Shown here: positions 62,793-64,000 of the stretch, piece by piece | Layout of the letters: each line of letters begins with the position of its first letter | How positions within the stretch are numbered: position 1 is the stretch's first letter | Source: Adhaeribacter soli | Lineage (GTDB): Bacteria > Bacteroidota > Bacteroidia > Cytophagales > Hymenobacteraceae | Length of the DNA stretch: 64,000 bases | Direction: 5' to 3' | NCBI RefSeq assembly: GCF_008727925.1 | Contig: NZ_VTWT01000002.1 | Coordinates: 620,001-684,000 of the forward strand | Translations under genes and position numbers: made by a program | The notes under the pieces: model-generated | Seen by the model: only the letters and a program-made list of their open reading frames with translations | What the model was told of the DNA's origin: nothing | Database searches by the model: none

Positions 62793-64000
62793 TTGAAATC
62801 TCCGGTTATCCTGCTTATTACGCCACCGCTTACCCAACTCAATACACCTTATCCGGCTACCGCTTATTTAAAAGGTTTCCTGAAAAGCCGTGGATTCAAC
62901 GTGCATCAGGCAGATCTGGGGCTGGATATGGTGTTGAAAATGTTTAGCCGGAAAGGACTGGAACGGATGTTTGGCAGCGTTACTGATATTCAGAAACTTT
63001 GCGACAATTCTCAACGCATTTACCGCCTCCGGAAAAGCTATTTCGAAACCGTGGAGCCGGTCATTAAATTTCTGCAAAACCAGGATTCTACCCTCGCTCA
63101 GCAAATCTGCTACAGCCGTTTTCTGCCCGAAGCATCGCGTTTCGACCAGATCGGTGACCTGGAAGCCGGTTTCGGAGAGTTGGGAATTACCGACAAGGCC
63201 CGCCATTTGGCTACGCTGTATCTGGAAGACATTGCCGATTTTATTGTGGAAGCCGTTTGTCCGCACTTTGGGTTTAGCCGCTACGCCGAGAAATTAGGGT
63301 TGAGTGCTACTTCCTTCGATCCCATTGAAAAAGCATTAAATGCGCCGCTTACCATTCCGGACGAAATGCTGCTGGAAAGTATGGATGAATTGCTGGCGGA
63401 AGTAAAGCCGGACGTGGTTGGCTTTACCGTACCGTTCCCGGGAAATTTATTCGGCGCTTTGCTTTTGGCGAAACACATAAAAAGCGTTCGGCCGGAAATA
63501 AAAACGCTGATGGGCGGCGGTTACCCGAATACCGAACTCCGCAGCCTGAACGAACCGAAAATTTTCAAGTATCTCGATTTCATAACTCTCGACGACGGCG
63601 AAAGCCCGTGGCTCCGCATTCTGGAATACCTGAGCGGCGATCGCGAAGCAGAGAACCTGCAACGTACTTTTTTGCTGCAGAACGGTAGCGTTTCCTATAA
63701 GAATAATTGCACAGAGAAAGACATTTCTCACACCGAAGTCGGTACGCCCGATTATTCGGATCTGAAGCTCGATAAATACATTTCGTTTATTGAAGTGATG
63801 AACCCGATGCACCGCCTCTGGAGCGACGGCCGCTGGAACAAACTGACCGTGGCGCACGGCTGCTACTGGAAACGCTGCTCGTTCTGCGACATTACCTTAG
63901 ATTACATTGCCCGCTACGAAACCGCTCCCGCCACGTTGCTGGTAGATAGAATTGAACAGATCATTGCCCAAACCGGGCAGACCGGCTTTCATTTTGTAGA
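62793..64000 (+). CDS. B12-binding-type radical SAM protein (3' end outside window)
   Basis: An open frame of 402 codons that runs off the window end. A TTG at 62793 is the likely start: the in-frame stop TAA is at 62772 and the first residues KSPVILLITPPLTQLNTPYP are the usual beginning of this family. The N-terminal ~270 residues include a cobalamin-binding-like Rossmann part (LAEVKPDVVGFTVPFPGNLF; MGGGYPNTELRSL; DFITLDDGESPWLRIL). The radical SAM cluster motif is HGCYWKRCSFCD near 363-374, spaced Cys-x4-Cys-x2-Cys as in several B12-type radical SAM proteins. The reaction is unknown and no partner is visible in the window. Confidence 0.85.
   Translation, partial: MKSPVILLITPPLTQLNTPYPATAYLKGFLKSRGFNVHQADLGLDMVLKMFSRKGLERMFGSVTDIQKLCDNSQRIYRLRKSYFETVEPVIKFLQNQDSTLAQQICYSRFLPEASRFDQIGDLEAGFGELGITDKARHLATLYLEDIADFIVEAVCPHFGFSRYAEKLGLSATSFDPIEKALNAPLTIPDEMLLESMDELLAEVKPDVVGFTVPFPGNLFGALLLAKHIKSVRPEIKTLMGGGYPNTELRSLNEPKIFKYLDFITLDDGESPWLRILEYLSGDREAENLQRTFLLQNGSVSYKNNCTEKDISHTEVGTPDYSDLKLDKYISFIEVMNPMHRLWSDGRWNKLTVAHGCYWKRCSFCDITLDYIARYETAPATLLVDRIEQIIAQTGQTGFHFV

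Noticed and set aside
1-64000. tRNA or rRNA genes, phage or integrative-element modules
   Set aside because: No T-loop-like GTTCGAATC string in a cloverleaf context, no rRNA-like stretch and no integrase, transposase or relaxase was recognised by eye; a tRNAscan or profile search could still find something missed.

Overview
The window looks like chromosomal DNA of a Bacteroidota bacterium, most probably of the order Cytophagales (a Hymenobacteraceae/Adhaeribacter-like organism). The reasons are: the type IX secretion translocon gene sprA in the order maeB-ruvA-sprA-gcvH-vanZ; a giant secreted protein with a type-A C-terminal sorting domain; DUF3078 and DUF4292 proteins; promoters of the Bacteroidota form TTG-N20-TAnnTTTG; and almost no Shine-Dalgarno sequences. 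The genus is an inference; the phylum is well supported. No tRNA, rRNA, CRISPR array, transposase, integrase or prophage gene was seen.

Layout. 1-860: the tail of an alpha-helical protein and an extremely Asp-rich small protein. 878-7590: the 23S rRNA methyltransferase RlmI on the minus strand, then an ABC ATPase followed by an ABC-2 permease fused to an M1-type metallopeptidase. 7788-13320: a run of plus-strand single genes (secreted protein, methionine aminopeptidase, TadA, superoxide dismutase, CNT nucleoside transporter, a 57-residue membrane protein, LD-carboxypeptidase), most with their own terminator. 13327-20211: an AT-rich outer-membrane barrel gene, an M28 lipoprotein translationally coupled to cysS, a methyltransferase and a membrane-anchored EEP-family phosphatase/nuclease, with many intergenic repeats. 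20330-25512: the rimP-nusA-infB operon with a leader hairpin. 25564-27766: minus-strand envelope genes (small secreted protein, DUF3078, MscL). 27980-30974: enoyl-CoA hydratase, lipid-linked-glycan flippase, dut. 31405-37379: nucleotidyltransferase, TPR protein, DUF4292 lipoprotein and a degenerate LytM/EnvC-like protein, an envelope cluster. 37741-42194: a GAF-LytTR regulator, tatA, gatA and a LysM lytic transglycosylase. 42787-53994: maeB, ruvA, sprA, gcvH, vanZ. 54057-64000: an M28 peptidase, a 2378-residue type IX cargo protein, and a B12-binding-type radical SAM protein cut by the window end.

Functionally the window mixes housekeeping (translation initiation, tRNA charging and editing, DNA repair, dUTP removal, malate metabolism) with envelope biogenesis. 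SprA is the outer-membrane translocon of the type IX system, and the giant sorting-domain protein about 2.5 kb downstream of it is a likely substrate. The flippase, nucleotidyltransferase, EnvC-like protein, LD-carboxypeptidase and lytic transglycosylase belong to cell-wall and surface-glycan turnover.

The least ordinary material is intergenic: at least six families of small palindromic or terminal-inverted-repeat elements, two of them strikingly regular (a 58-bp perfect palindrome and a related element with 27-bp perfect arms). I did not find a clear novel multi-gene defence or biosynthetic system. The best candidates for undescribed biology are the Asp-rich protein, the palindromic repeat family, the leader hairpin of rimP and the PPC-like/480-bp-repeat architecture of the giant secreted protein.
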